Part shown: piece after piece, positions 18,440 through 27,238 of the stretch
How the letters are laid out: every line of letters begins with the position of its first letter
Numbering within the stretch: position 1 is the first letter of the stretch
From: Ruminococcus sp. Marseille-P6503
GTDB taxonomy: Bacteria > Bacillota > Clostridia > Oscillospirales > Ruminococcaceae
Assembly: GCF_900604945.1 (NCBI RefSeq)
Contig: NZ_UWPB01000002.1
Span: 124,001-188,000, forward strand
Reading direction: 5' to 3'
Length of the DNA: 64,000 nt
Translations under genes and position numbers: made by a program
The notes under the pieces: model-generated
The model's database searches: none
What the model was told of the DNA's origin: nothing
What the model saw: only the letters and a program-made list of their open reading frames with translations

Positions 18440-18483
18440 AAAGGAGGTACATTTTCTCCCAACGGGAAAATGGACGCAGATTA
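18440..18483 (+). promoter_or_regulatory. Hairpin between a strong Shine-Dalgarno and the start codon
   Basis: AAAGGAGG at 18440-18447 is 35 nt from the ATG at 18483, too far for normal use. ATTTTC..CCC (18451-18460) can pair with GGG..AAAAT (18464-18471). If folded, the hairpin brings the site within about 14 nt of the ATG. An ATG at 18471 opens a six-codon frame that ends overlapping the true start, so translation coupling is also possible. Confidence 0.5.
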
Positions 18484-19136
18484 TGAATAACGCTTATACC
18501 AATAGAAAAGAATTATTTGAATCCAGCAAAGAAATAGGCCGGCGGCTTGCCGAAATAAGAAAATCAAAGCACATCAGCCAGACTGAAGCCGCAAAAATAC
18601 TGGGCGTTACTCAAAGCAGCCTGTCACAGCTTGAAAGCGGCTTCCGTATGTGGTCTGTCCCCTCGGTAATAAAGCTTATCAAATACTATAAGGTGCCGTA
18701 CGAAGACGTATTCGGTACCTGGCAGGGGACGGAAACCGAGCTTCCGCTTACAGCTGACGACGATATAACCGTACCGATAGCGGTTTTGGAAATGCTGGCT
18801 CAGACCTCCGATCTTGAGGAAATATCAATGTCGGTAAAAGCATATATTTATGTATGCGTATACAGAATGTTCAGACATCTTTACGAAGCAAACCCGAAAA
18901 ATTCTTCGGTTATTTTCAGCCTTGATCCTGACATCGCGGACAGGATAACCGAAAAGATCTTTACCGAGGAACCGTCAAGGCTCAACACATTCATCAGATA
19001 CAGCAGCAGAATAAACAGCAAGGAGATCGAGCTGCCTATAGAATACTCCCAAAAGCTGAGAGAACTGGTCGGAAAATGCGAAAACCTGATGAAAGCGTAT
19101 ATACCGGAGTTTGATCTTTCCGAGCTTAAGCCGTAA
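18483..19136 (+). CDS. XRE-family transcriptional regulator
   Basis: The protein has 217 residues. The N-terminal helix-turn-helix (residues ~13-75) reads GRRLAEIRKSKHISQTEAAKILGVTQSSLSQLESG and is a clear Cro/C1-type domain. The C-terminal ~130 residues are helical and unrecognised, with no peptidase motif. It is cytoplasmic and DNA-binding. It lies 73 bp upstream of apbE and the rnf operon on the same strand, so it may regulate them or itself; this is positional inference. Its translation start has an unusual hairpin-spaced ribosome site. Confidence 0.85.
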   Translation: MNNAYTNRKELFESSKEIGRRLAEIRKSKHISQTEAAKILGVTQSSLSQLESGFRMWSVPSVIKLIKYYKVPYEDVFGTWQGTETELPLTADDDITVPIAVLEMLAQTSDLEEISMSVKAYIYVCVYRMFRHLYEANPKNSSVIFSLDPDIADRITEKIFTEEPSRLNTFIRYSSRINSKEIELPIEYSQKLRELVGKCENLMKAYIPEFDLSELKP

Positions 19137-19209
19137 CCGTGTTCCCGAGAATGTTTTAAATCATTATAGCACAGCTTATGATTTTTTTCAAGCCTGAAAG
19201 GAGAGTTTC

Positions 19210-20217
19210 ATGCGTTTCAGCAAAAGCCTTGCGGTATGTCTGGCGGCAGCGGCAATGATCGCCGCGGGAGCGCTGATGTCGCTGAACGGCGGAAACGATA
19301 TGACGCGGACGGTCCGGCTTGTCGCGATGGACTGCGTCTGTACGGTAACGGCGTCGTCCAAAGCGGATATTTCCCAGTATACAGCCCTTGTCAGAGAGCT
19401 TGATAAACAGCTTTCAGCTTACGACGAGGCTTCCGATATAAGCCGTATAAACAGCTCGTCCGAACCTGTAAGCGTTTCGCGGAGTACCGAGCGGCTGATA
19501 AAAAGAGCGGTAAGCCTTAATGAGCTCTACCCTCATACCGACTGCACCGCCGGAAGGCTGATCGACTTGTGGAGCGTTACCGGAGATGATCCCCATGTTC
19601 CGAAGGAAAACGAGATCTCCGCGGCGCTTGAAACCATAGGAAGCGGGAATATTGTTTTTACGGCTGACGGAATCGCGCTTGAAAACGGCGCCTTACTTAA
19701 TTTCGGCTGCTGCGCCAAGGGCTTTGCGCTGGATGAGATAAAAAAACTGCTTGACGAAAGCGGCGAGCAATACGCCGTTATAACCTTCGGTTCCTCCAGC
19801 CTTGTTTACGGGCAGAAGCCTGACAAAACGGCTTTCGTTACCGATATACAAAACCCGAACGACCCGGCGGAAGCCGCTCTTTCCTTTGAAAGCGGACAGT
19901 GCTTTATTTCAACGTCGGGAGGCTACGAAAGGTTTTTTACCGCGCAGGGAAAGCAGTATTCGCATATATTTGACCTTGAAACCGGATACCCTGCCGAAAC
20001 CGATCTTACTTCTGTCACCGTTATTTCCGCAGGCGACGGAATGCTGACGGATTTTCTTTCCACCGAAATTTATATCGGCGGCACAGAGACGCTGGGCGGT
20101 TATCTTGACAGTGAAGAATTTCAGGTCATCGCTCTGGACGAAAATAACAACATATACTGCTCGGAAAGCCTGAGGGACAGTATCGAGATAAAGAATACGG
20201 ATTTTCATTTTGCGTAA
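19210..20217 (+). CDS. apbE: ApbE-type FAD:protein FMN transferase
   Basis: The protein has 335 residues and a strong AAAGGAGAG site. An N-terminal hydrophobic segment (LAVCLAAAAMIAAGALM) anchors or exports it; no lipobox Cys is seen. Family features include the early AMDCVCTVTAS strand, ELDKQLSAYDEASDISRIN, NFGCCAKGFALDEI (the 'GGIAKGxAxD' motif) and the C-terminal THR-like SHIFDLETGYP plus metal-site region SVTVISAGDGMLTDFLST. It transfers FMN from FAD to a Thr side chain of target proteins on the outer membrane face. RnfG and RnfD, encoded just downstream, are the established targets in other bacteria, which makes the gene order meaningful. Confidence 0.93.
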   Translation: MRFSKSLAVCLAAAAMIAAGALMSLNGGNDMTRTVRLVAMDCVCTVTASSKADISQYTALVRELDKQLSAYDEASDISRINSSSEPVSVSRSTERLIKRAVSLNELYPHTDCTAGRLIDLWSVTGDDPHVPKENEISAALETIGSGNIVFTADGIALENGALLNFGCCAKGFALDEIKKLLDESGEQYAVITFGSSSLVYGQKPDKTAFVTDIQNPNDPAEAALSFESGQCFISTSGGYERFFTAQGKQYSHIFDLETGYPAETDLTSVTVISAGDGMLTDFLSTEIYIGGTETLGGYLDSEEFQVIALDENNNIYCSESLRDSIEIKNTDFHFA

Positions 20218-20280
20218 ATTTATACCGTATACGACGGGATACGGCTTGTGCGGTATATTCATAATTGAGGAGGAAAACTA

Positions 20281-21585
20281 ATGAGGTTAAACGGAATTAT
20301 CCTTCCCCACAGAAAGGGGACGGAAAATGCTGAAACTGTCGCCGTTCCATGCCCCGAAACCGTGAAAATAGCCATGTCGCAGCATATGGGCGCTCCGTGC
20401 CTTCCCCTGGTCAAAACCGGCGACAAGGTAGAAGTCGGACAGAAGCTGGGCGACTGCGAAACATATATGTCCTGCCCTGTCCATTCAAGCGTTTCGGGTA
20501 CGGTCACGGCGGTAAGCGATATGCTGCTCGCTAACGGAAAGTCCTGCAAGGCTGTGGAAATAGCCTGCGACGGGCTTCAGACGATTTCCAAGGAGGTTAC
20601 TCCGCCTGAGGTCACCGATAAAGCCAGCCTTGTAAAGGCGGTAAGGGAATCGGGCTGCTGCGGACTGGGAGGCGCGGGCTTTCCTACCCACGTAAAGCTG
20701 GATTACGACGAAAGCAAAACAAAGATAGATTCGCTGATAATAAACGCCGCTGAGTGCGAGCCGTATATAACCAGCGACTATCGCGAGATGATCGAAAACG
20801 CCGACGGGGTAATAAACGGAATAAAGAAAATAAAAAAGCTGCTGGGGATAGAAAGCGTTTATATCGGCATTGAAAGCAACAAGCCAAAGGCCATAGCTCT
20901 TTTCGAGGAAAAGCTCGCGGGCGAGGACGGCTATAAGGTTCTCCGGCTCAAGGCTTCATACCCTCAGGGCGCTGAAAAGGTGATCGCCTTTAATGCTACA
21001 GGCAGGATAATAACCGAGGGCACTCTTCCCTCCGACCACGGAATACTTGTTATGAACGTTTCTACCGTCGGATTTATAAACAGCTATCTTGAAACCGGAA
21101 TGCCGCTGGTCGAAAGGCGGCTGACCATAGACGGCGACGCGGTCAAGACGCCCTGCAACGTCAGAGCCCCCATAGGAATGAAGCTTTCGGATATACTTAA
21201 GCTTACAGATACCAATATTGAAGGGATACATAAGCTGATCTCCGGCGGACCTATGATGGGTATGTGCGTATACGATACCGATACTCCGGTGTGCAAGACC
21301 AATAATGCTTTTCTGGCGTTTAAGAAGCCGGTTTCGCTCAAGGGACTGACCGTTGAATCGGGACAGACAAACTGCATACGCTGCGGAAGATGCATCGGCG
21401 CCTGTCCCGTCGGACTTATGCCGGCAGAGCTTGAAAGAGCCTACGACCGCGGGGACAGAGCGGCGCTGAACAAACTGAAAATAAACCTTTGCATGAACTG
21501 CGGAAGCTGTTCCTATGTTTGCCCCGCGAAAAGAGATCTTGCTGAGAAAAACCAGCTTGCCAAGGGCTTCGCCATAAGCAAGTAA
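20281..21585 (+). CDS. rnfC: Rnf complex subunit C (NADH/Fe-S subunit)
   Basis: The protein has 434 residues behind GAGGAGG. Barrel-sandwich N-terminus (LPLVKTGDKVEVGQKLGDC), then the NADH/FMN-binding SLBB-type region with CGLGGAGFPTHVKLDY and INAAECEPYITSDYREM, and near the C-terminus two 4Fe-4S sites CIRCGRCIGACP and CMNCGSCSYVCP. It is a peripheral cytoplasmic subunit of the ion-translocating ferredoxin:NAD+ oxidoreductase and takes electrons to or from NAD(H). It is the first gene of the rnfCDGEA-x-B operon. Confidence 0.96.
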   Translation: MRLNGIILPHRKGTENAETVAVPCPETVKIAMSQHMGAPCLPLVKTGDKVEVGQKLGDCETYMSCPVHSSVSGTVTAVSDMLLANGKSCKAVEIACDGLQTISKEVTPPEVTDKASLVKAVRESGCCGLGGAGFPTHVKLDYDESKTKIDSLIINAAECEPYITSDYREMIENADGVINGIKKIKKLLGIESVYIGIESNKPKAIALFEEKLAGEDGYKVLRLKASYPQGAEKVIAFNATGRIITEGTLPSDHGILVMNVSTVGFINSYLETGMPLVERRLTIDGDAVKTPCNVRAPIGMKLSDILKLTDTNIEGIHKLISGGPMMGMCVYDTDTPVCKTNNAFLAFKKPVSLKGLTVESGQTNCIRCGRCIGACPVGLMPAELERAYDRGDRAALNKLKINLCMNCGSCSYVCPAKRDLAEKNQLAKGFAISK

Positions 21586-21600
21586 AGGAGGTCATGGATT

Positions 21601-22539
21601 TTGGATAAGCTTACAGTCAGCCCGTCGCCCCACATACGGGATTCTATCACCACCTCTAAGGTCATGCTGCACGTTATCATCGCTCTCTGTCCCGCGCTTA
21701 TCGCTTCGGCGGTTATTTTCGGCGGAAGGGCGCTGATGCTGACGGGATTTTGTATACTCACCGCAATGGCCTGGGAGCGTCTTTGCAATATCATAATGAA
21801 ACGTCCCAACAGCACCGGCGATCTTTCCGCCGCAGTAACCGGAATGCTGCTGGCATTCAACCTGCCGGTCACGCTGCCCTACTGGATGGCTGCTATAGGT
21901 ACGTTTGTCGCCATAGTGATCACAAAGCAGCTTTTCGGAGGTCTGGGACACAATTTCGCCAATCCGGCTATCGTAGGCCGAATCGTGCTCATGCTGTCTT
22001 TTCCGTCGGCAATGAGCCAATGGGCGGTTCCCTTTTACGACGCAAACGCGATAGTTACTCAGCCTACCCCCCTTGTTTCGGGAAACGCTGAATATTCGGA
22101 GCTGTTTCTGGGAATTACCGGAGGCTGCTTAGGAGAGGTTTCCGCCTGCGCCCTGCTGCTGGGCGGTTGCTACCTTGCGGCTATGAAAATAATAACCCCT
22201 CACGCGCCCATTGCGTTTATAGGAACGGTTTTTGTATTTTCCACTCTTGCCGGCAGGGACGGACTTTATCAGATACTTTCCGGCGGAGTAATGCTCGGCG
22301 CGATATTCATGGCTACCGATTATGTAACGACTCCGATCACCTCCAAGGGCAAGGTGATCTTCGGGATCGGCTGCGGAATAATAACCTGCGTAATACGCTT
22401 CTGGTGCTCCGCCCCCGAGGGAGTTTCCTATTCGATCCTGCTTATGAACATAGTTACTCCGTACATAGATATGTTTACCCGCAGAAAAGCTGTGGGAGGA
22501 ATATATAAAAAGGAAGCAAAGGAGGGTAAGGCTGAATGA
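21601..22539 (+). CDS. rnfD: Rnf complex subunit D (membrane flavoprotein)
   Basis: The TTG at 21601 is 9 nt from AGGAGG, giving 312 residues. There are eight to ten hydrophobic helices, with the NqrB/RnfD motif FGGLGHNFANPAIVGRIVLM and a conserved loop MATDYVTTPITSKG that contains the covalent FMN attachment Thr (the S/T-x-A-T-like DYVTTP). It is part of the membrane core that couples electron flow to Na+ or H+ transport. Its stop overlaps the rnfG start (ATGA). Confidence 0.95.
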   Translation: MDKLTVSPSPHIRDSITTSKVMLHVIIALCPALIASAVIFGGRALMLTGFCILTAMAWERLCNIIMKRPNSTGDLSAAVTGMLLAFNLPVTLPYWMAAIGTFVAIVITKQLFGGLGHNFANPAIVGRIVLMLSFPSAMSQWAVPFYDANAIVTQPTPLVSGNAEYSELFLGITGGCLGEVSACALLLGGCYLAAMKIITPHAPIAFIGTVFVFSTLAGRDGLYQILSGGVMLGAIFMATDYVTTPITSKGKVIFGIGCGIITCVIRFWCSAPEGVSYSILLMNIVTPYIDMFTRRKAVGGIYKKEAKEGKAE

Positions 22540-23096
22540 AAAACAGTATAATGCCTCCTCTGGCGCTTACGGTGATATGCATTGTTGTATCGGGGCTTCT
22601 GGCGATAGCGTACAATAAGACTTACGTTGATACTACGGGAGTTATGACCGACGAGCTCAAGGCTGGCTGCGAGGATATTTTCGGCGAAGGGGATTATGAG
22701 ATACTGCTTGACTCTGACGCGGAGGAGAAAACTCCGGTAACCTTCGATACCGACGGCGTTGTTTCGGTAATAACAGACGGCAAGGACAAATGCCTTGTTG
22801 AGCTAGTTGAGGACGGCTATTCCAAGGGAGGTCTTCACCTTCTCATAGGAATAAATTCCGAGGGCGCGGTTGAGGGGATATACTTCCTTGAGATCGGAGA
22901 GACCCCGGGCGTCGGCACAAAGGTTCAGGAGGCCTCCTTCCTCGATAAGCTTATCGGCTTTGACGCTGAAACGGATGAAAATTCAGTAGACAACATTACT
23001 TCCGCCACCTACTCGTCAAAGGGCATGAAGGCGGCGTGCAAAAAGGCTGTAACGCTTTACTCCCAAAACAAGGAGGCGATCTTCAGTGACCGATAA
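22536..23096 (+). CDS. rnfG: Rnf complex subunit G (covalent FMN subunit)
   Basis: The protein has 186 residues and one N-terminal membrane anchor (LALTVICIVVSGLLAIAY). The FMN-binding domain contains GINSEGAVEGIYFLEIGETPG and GTKVQEASFLDK, and the flavinylation site ITSATYSSKGM near the C-terminus, where the Thr of SAT is the FMN acceptor in the family. ApbE encoded upstream would attach the flavin. It overlaps rnfD by 4 and rnfE by 11 bases. Confidence 0.95.
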   Translation: MKNSIMPPLALTVICIVVSGLLAIAYNKTYVDTTGVMTDELKAGCEDIFGEGDYEILLDSDAEEKTPVTFDTDGVVSVITDGKDKCLVELVEDGYSKGGLHLLIGINSEGAVEGIYFLEIGETPGVGTKVQEASFLDKLIGFDAETDENSVDNITSATYSSKGMKAACKKAVTLYSQNKEAIFSDR

Positions 23097-23784
23097 AAAA
23101 ACGAAGTCAAACTGGTACCAGTTTACCAAGGGTCTTATAAAGGAAAATCCGACCCTTGTGACGCTGCTCGGAATGTGTCCTACTCTTGCCGTAACCACGA
23201 TGGCGGTAAACGGAATAGGCATGGGGCTTGCCACGACGTTTGTGCTGGTTTGCTCCAACATCGTCATTTCCCTGCTTAAAAACGTAATCCCCAAGGCGGT
23301 AAGGCTTCCTTCGTTTATTGTAATAATCGCGGGATTTGTAACGCTTATAGGCTTTATACTCCAGAGATATGTGCCGTCGCTTTACTCGGCGCTGGGAGTA
23401 TTTTTAACGCTTATTACGGTAAACTGCATTATTCTGGGAAGAGCCGAGGCTTTCGCTTCAAAGAACAAGGTTCTGCCCTCCGCCCTGGACGGTCTGGGAA
23501 TGGGTCTTGGCTTTACGCTTTCACTGTTTACAATGGGCTCCGTAAGAGAAATACTGGGGGCAGGCTCGTGGCTCGGAATGAAGATCCCGGGGATAAGCTC
23601 TGAGCCTATGCTTATTTTTATAATGCCGGCAGGAGGCTTTTTCGTGCTGGGCTGTATAATTGCTCTGGTAAACAAGCTTGCGAACCGCAGACCGCCTAAG
23701 GAGATATCCTGCGAGGGCTGCCCCAGCGCTTCGATATGCGGCGGTTCCTGCGATACCTGTGAAAAGGAGGGCGGCGGAAAATGA
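23086..23784 (+). CDS. rnfE: Rnf complex subunit E with Cys-rich C-terminal tail
   Basis: A GTG start at 23086 gives 232 residues. Six membrane helices carry the RnfE/NqrD pattern (LGMCPTLAVTTMAVNGIGMG, NCIILGRAEAFASKNKV, DGLGMGLGFTLSLFTMG). The last ~30 residues add six cysteines, in CEGCPSASICGGSCDTCEK. Clostridial RnfE proteins may carry such tails, but this is unusual compared with the proteobacterial subunit; it may bind an extra metal centre. The membrane pairs RnfA and RnfE form a half-channel that holds an Fe-S cluster. Confidence 0.95.
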   Translation: MTDKKTKSNWYQFTKGLIKENPTLVTLLGMCPTLAVTTMAVNGIGMGLATTFVLVCSNIVISLLKNVIPKAVRLPSFIVIIAGFVTLIGFILQRYVPSLYSALGVFLTLITVNCIILGRAEAFASKNKVLPSALDGLGMGLGFTLSLFTMGSVREILGAGSWLGMKIPGISSEPMLIFIMPAGGFFVLGCIIALVNKLANRRPPKEISCEGCPSASICGGSCDTCEKEGGGK

Positions 23785-24356
23785 AAGACCTGATCATAAT
23801 CGTGCTCAGCGCCGTTTTTGTCAACAACGTCGTACTGTCGCAGTTTATGGGGATCTGCCCGTTTCTCGGCGTTTCAAAGCAGCTTAAGTCCTCCGTCGGA
23901 ATGGGCGGGGCGGTAATATTCGTAATGGTATGCGCCACAGCCTGTACCTACCCGGTATATATGCTGCTCGATAAATTCAAAATAACCTATTTAAGAACGG
24001 TAGCCTTTATACTCGTTATCGCGCTGTTCGTTCAGCTGGTAGAAATAGTGCTGAAAAAGGTAATGCCGCCCCTTTACTCGGCATTGGGAGTATATCTTCC
24101 GCTGATAACAACAAACTGCGCCGTACTGGGCGTAACGGTAGCCAACATCGACAACGGCTACAGCTTTGTGCAGTCTGTATTCAACGCCTTGGGAACAGGA
24201 CTTGCTTTTTCACTGGCTCTGATACTGTTTTCGGGAGTAAGGGGAAGAATAGAACATTCGGATATTCCGGAAACCTTCAAAGGCGTTCCCTCGACGCTTA
24301 TCGCGGCGTCTATCGTATCTCTCAGCTTTATGGGCTTCGGCGGTCTGTTCGGATAA
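23781..24356 (+). CDS. rnfA: Rnf complex subunit A
   Basis: The protein has 191 residues and six membrane helices. Family motifs: VFVNNVVLSQFMGICPFLGVS, YLPLITTNCAVLGVT and a GLAFSLALILFSGVRGRIE loop. The Cys residues in ICPF and TNCA coordinate the intramembrane Fe-S cluster with RnfE. It overlaps rnfE by 4 bases. The next gene, an HgdB-related protein, starts 2 bases after its stop. Confidence 0.95.
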   Translation: MKDLIIIVLSAVFVNNVVLSQFMGICPFLGVSKQLKSSVGMGGAVIFVMVCATACTYPVYMLLDKFKITYLRTVAFILVIALFVQLVEIVLKKVMPPLYSALGVYLPLITTNCAVLGVTVANIDNGYSFVQSVFNALGTGLAFSLALILFSGVRGRIEHSDIPETFKGVPSTLIAASIVSLSFMGFGGLFG

Positions 24357-24357
24357 T

Positions 24358-25593
24358 ATGAAAAGCCAATATGCCGAATTTACGCCGCCGATGCGTAAAA
24401 CTCATACGATTCTAATTCCCTCAATGCTTGATTTTCATTTCCCGCTTATCGTAGAAGCGTTTCGCGCGGGCGGATACAAAGCCGAGGCGCTTGAAAGCGC
24501 TTCTTCACCCAAAACGCTTAACCGCATAATCTCGGAGGGGCTCGAGCATACAAACAACGACATTTGTTTTCCTGCAAATCTGATTATCGGGCAATTTATA
24601 ACCGCGCTGAAAAGCGGCAGCTATGATACGCGTAAAACCGCTCTGCTGCTCCCCCAGACGGGAGGAGGCTGCCGGGCCTGCAGTTATATTTATCTGCTGA
24701 GAAAAGCTTTGAAAAAAGCCGGCTTTGAATACATACCGGTAATTTCGCTGAATGTAAGCGGAGTCGAACGTCACAGCGGATTCAGTATCACTCCGATAAT
24801 GGTAATTACCGCCTGTGCCGCTGTTTTCTACGGCGATCTGCTTATGCGGCTGTATAATGAGGTTTCTCCTTACGAAGCAAACAAAGGTCAGACGCTTAGG
24901 CTTACCGAAAGCTGGAAGAGGAAAATTTCAATACAGCTTTCCGCAAAAAAATGGCTGTCGGTTTCTGATATGAAAATCATCTTCGGTAAAATCTGCCTGA
25001 GCTTTTCAAAAATACCCCGTATTCAGAGGAATGTAAAAAAGGTTTGCCTTGCAGGCGAGCTTTATATCAAATACTGCGCGCTGGGTAACGGAGGTCTGGA
25101 GGATATTTTAAGACAACAGAGCTGCGAGCTCCGTATAGGCGGCTTCGCGCAATATGTAATGTATCTTGCAGACTGCTGTACGACAGAAATAAAGCTATAC
25201 GGCCGGATAACTCCGTCAGGATTATTCGCTCCGCTGCTGATTAAATTCATGGTTTACATACAGAAGCTTATGAACAAAGCGCTGACCGATAACGGGTTTG
25301 ACCCCATTACAGAATATACAAAGCTTAAAAAGCTTAGCCAGTCGCGCTGTTACGGAGAAACGATGGGCGACGGCTGGCTGATTGAAGCGGAAATTTCCGA
25401 AGCTCTCAAAAACGGCTGCACAAGAGCCATAGCGGCAGTGCCTTTCGGCTGTCTTGTAAGCCATTCCTGTGTAAGAGGCGTGACCGCAAAGCTGAGAAAG
25501 CAATATCCCCACGCATTTATTTACACCCTTGATTGTGACTCTGGTCTGTCTGAAGTCAACCGTACAAACCGTATAAAAATGATACTATCCTGA
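24358..25593 (+). CDS. 2-hydroxyacyl-CoA dehydratase/activase-related protein inserted in the rnf operon
   Basis: The protein has 411 residues. Recognisable features are the N-terminal ILIPSMLDFHFPLIVEAF, NNDICFPANLIIGQFITAL, LLLPQTGGGCRACSYIYLL and the C-terminal GCLVSHSCVRGVTAKL, YTLDCDSGLSEVNRTNRI. These match the HgdB/DUF2229-type second half of the large 'acyl-CoA dehydratase activase-related' proteins. Cysteines in DICFP and GGCRAC could hold a 4Fe-4S cluster. In this family such domains perform or support radical-type reductive chemistry driven by low-potential electrons. Its position 2 bp after rnfA and before rnfB suggests that it uses ferredoxin or is maturation-linked to Rnf; this is inference. 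The ASKHA-ATPase half of the large proteins is absent. Confidence 0.75.
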   Translation: MKSQYAEFTPPMRKTHTILIPSMLDFHFPLIVEAFRAGGYKAEALESASSPKTLNRIISEGLEHTNNDICFPANLIIGQFITALKSGSYDTRKTALLLPQTGGGCRACSYIYLLRKALKKAGFEYIPVISLNVSGVERHSGFSITPIMVITACAAVFYGDLLMRLYNEVSPYEANKGQTLRLTESWKRKISIQLSAKKWLSVSDMKIIFGKICLSFSKIPRIQRNVKKVCLAGELYIKYCALGNGGLEDILRQQSCELRIGGFAQYVMYLADCCTTEIKLYGRITPSGLFAPLLIKFMVYIQKLMNKALTDNGFDPITEYTKLKKLSQSRCYGETMGDGWLIEAEISEALKNGCTRAIAAVPFGCLVSHSCVRGVTAKLRKQYPHAFIYTLDCDSGLSEVNRTNRIKMILS

Positions 25594-25631
25594 ACTCAAA
25601 AAATAAAATAGCAACGAAAAGGAGGATTAAC

Positions 25632-26417
25632 TTGGAATATATAATACCAATAGCGCTTTTTGCTGTACTGGGCGTTATTGCGGGAGTTTTGCTTACCGCC
25701 GCTTCAAAAGCCTTCGCCGTCAAGACTGACGAGCGTTTAGAGGCGGCTCAGGAGGCTCTGCCGCAGGTAAACTGCGGAGCCTGCGGATACTCCGGCTGCA
25801 ACGATTACGCGGACGCGGTAGTAAACAAGGACGCTCCCTGCAATATGTGCAAGCCGGGAGGAGCGGAATCCGCCGCCAAGCTGGCTGAGATAATGGGAAA
25901 GACCGCCGAGGAGGTAGTGCCCGAAACCGCTTTTGTACGGTGCAAGGGCGACTGCAACGCGACCACTCACAAATATGATTTCGACGGAATCCAGTCATGC
26001 GCGGCGTGCAACAGATTTTATAACGGCTCAAAAACCTGTACCAGCGGCTGCCTCGGATACGGCGACTGCGTAAGAGTATGCCCACAAAACGCTATTTCCA
26101 TTGTAAATAGGATCGCCGTTGTCGATTCCTCCAAATGTATAGGCTGCGGACTCTGCGTAAAGGAATGTCCCAACAGTCTGATCGTAGTCCGCCCTAAGAA
26201 GCAGAAAATAGAAGTCGCCTGTTCCTCCGCCGATCTGGGAAAGATCACAAGAAAAATATGCAGCGGAGGCTGTATAGGCTGCGGAATATGCGCCAAAAAA
26301 TGTCCTAACGGAGCGATCTCGGTAAAAAACAATCATGCGGTAATAGATTATAAGCTTTGCGTCGGCTGCGGAACCTGCAGGGACGCCTGTCCGATGAAGG
26401 CTATAGTTGAGCTGTAG
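25632..26417 (+). CDS. rnfB: Rnf complex subunit B (ferredoxin-interacting subunit)
   Basis: The TTG at 25632 follows AGGAGG and gives 261 residues. One N-terminal helix (IPIALFAVLGVIAGVLLTAA) is followed by the RnfB Fe-S domain with CGACGYSGCNDYADAV and later C-rich region CAACNRFYNGSKTC, and two pairs of 4Fe-4S ferredoxin motifs (CIGCGLCVKECP, CIGCGICAKKCP, CVGCGTCRDACP). It accepts electrons from reduced ferredoxin. It is the last gene of the operon; a very strong terminator follows. Confidence 0.95.
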   Translation: MEYIIPIALFAVLGVIAGVLLTAASKAFAVKTDERLEAAQEALPQVNCGACGYSGCNDYADAVVNKDAPCNMCKPGGAESAAKLAEIMGKTAEEVVPETAFVRCKGDCNATTHKYDFDGIQSCAACNRFYNGSKTCTSGCLGYGDCVRVCPQNAISIVNRIAVVDSSKCIGCGLCVKECPNSLIVVRPKKQKIEVACSSADLGKITRKICSGGCIGCGICAKKCPNGAISVKNNHAVIDYKLCVGCGTCRDACPMKAIVEL

Positions 26418-26460
26418 CGATAATAATGCTCCGGCAGTATCAAACAATAAAAAGACTCAT

Positions 26461-26522
26461 AACGTAAAGCATGGCGGCTGCACAGGTTGGTTAAAGTGCA
26501 GCCGCCATGCTTGCGTTTTATT
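26461..26522 (+). terminator. Terminator of the rnf operon
   Basis: A perfect 17-bp stem (AAGCATGGCGGCTGCAC at 26467-26483, complement at 26496-26512) with a 12-nt loop is followed by GCGTTTTATTTTG; AACG before the stem can extend pairing with CGTT after it. Confidence 0.9.
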
Positions 26523-26557
26523 TTGCAGCATGATGTCCAGCAGACGATCTCATAGGA

Positions 26558-27106
26558 TCAATTGCAGCAGAACTGCCGTATAATTCCCGACGCCATATAG
26601 TCTGCCATTTCAAACGCTTCTTTTTCTATAGAATCAAACATTTCTATATCCTTCGGATACTCCTTTTTCAGTCTTAAACCCGCTTCCTTTTCAGTCATGC
26701 CCAGGTGACTGTACATCATATTCCGCCATTTCCGCTCGTTCCAGTTAGGATTGATAACAGCAAGAAATTCGGCAATTTCGTCCGCATTGGCATACCACTT
26801 TTTTCTCAGCTCGTCGGCCTTTGCGGCGTTCATATCCTTGTCGGCATTCACCAGCTCTCCGCCGATCTCCAAATGCTCGGTCAGCAGTTTTTTAAACTCG
26901 CCGGCAATTTTTTCGCTGTAGAATATTTTCAAAGCCTTTGCAAAATCTCCCGGATTTTCAAGCAGCCTGTGGGTAACATATTTTAAATCAGGCAAGTCCT
27001 CCGCGGTGCTGATTATGAAAAAACGGGTCCAGTAAACGTGCTGTGACCAGAGCTTACGAAATCTATTGATTATTTCCTGTCGGCTACAGGCGCATGATCT
27101 TCTCAT
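26558..27106 (-). CDS. Conserved helical protein of unknown function
   Basis: The protein has 182 residues and is almost entirely helical. It contains FRKLWSQHVYWTRFFIISTAEDLPD, here cited in two parts as FRKLWSQHVYWTRF and IISTAEDLPD, then VTHRLLENPGDFAKAL, FKKLLTEHLEIGGEL, WYANADEIAEFLAVINP and KWRNMMYSHLGMTEKEA. I recognise this as a recurrent Clostridia family sometimes annotated, without basis, as an acetylglutamate kinase. There is no kinase motif. It may be cytoplasmic and metal-binding, given His in QHVYW, TEHLE and YSHLG, but this is a guess. It is monocistronic and leftward. Confidence 0.7.
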   Translation of the reverse strand: MRRSCACSRQEIINRFRKLWSQHVYWTRFFIISTAEDLPDLKYVTHRLLENPGDFAKALKIFYSEKIAGEFKKLLTEHLEIGGELVNADKDMNAAKADELRKKWYANADEIAEFLAVINPNWNERKWRNMMYSHLGMTEKEAGLRLKKEYPKDIEMFDSIEKEAFEMADYMASGIIRQFCCN

Positions 27107-27238
27107 AAAATACCCCTCAATATCAAAATTTACGGTTATATATTATCATATGACCTCAGACCTGAAATGTTACTCCGGACAGAAAATCGCTTTTCTGTTA
27201 ATTTTCTTTTATAAATTGCTTTTTACATACTATATAAC

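Noticed and set aside
26558-27106. Annotation as acetylglutamate kinase
   Set aside because: That name is attached to this family in some databases, but there is no amino-acid-kinase glycine motif and the protein is far too short.
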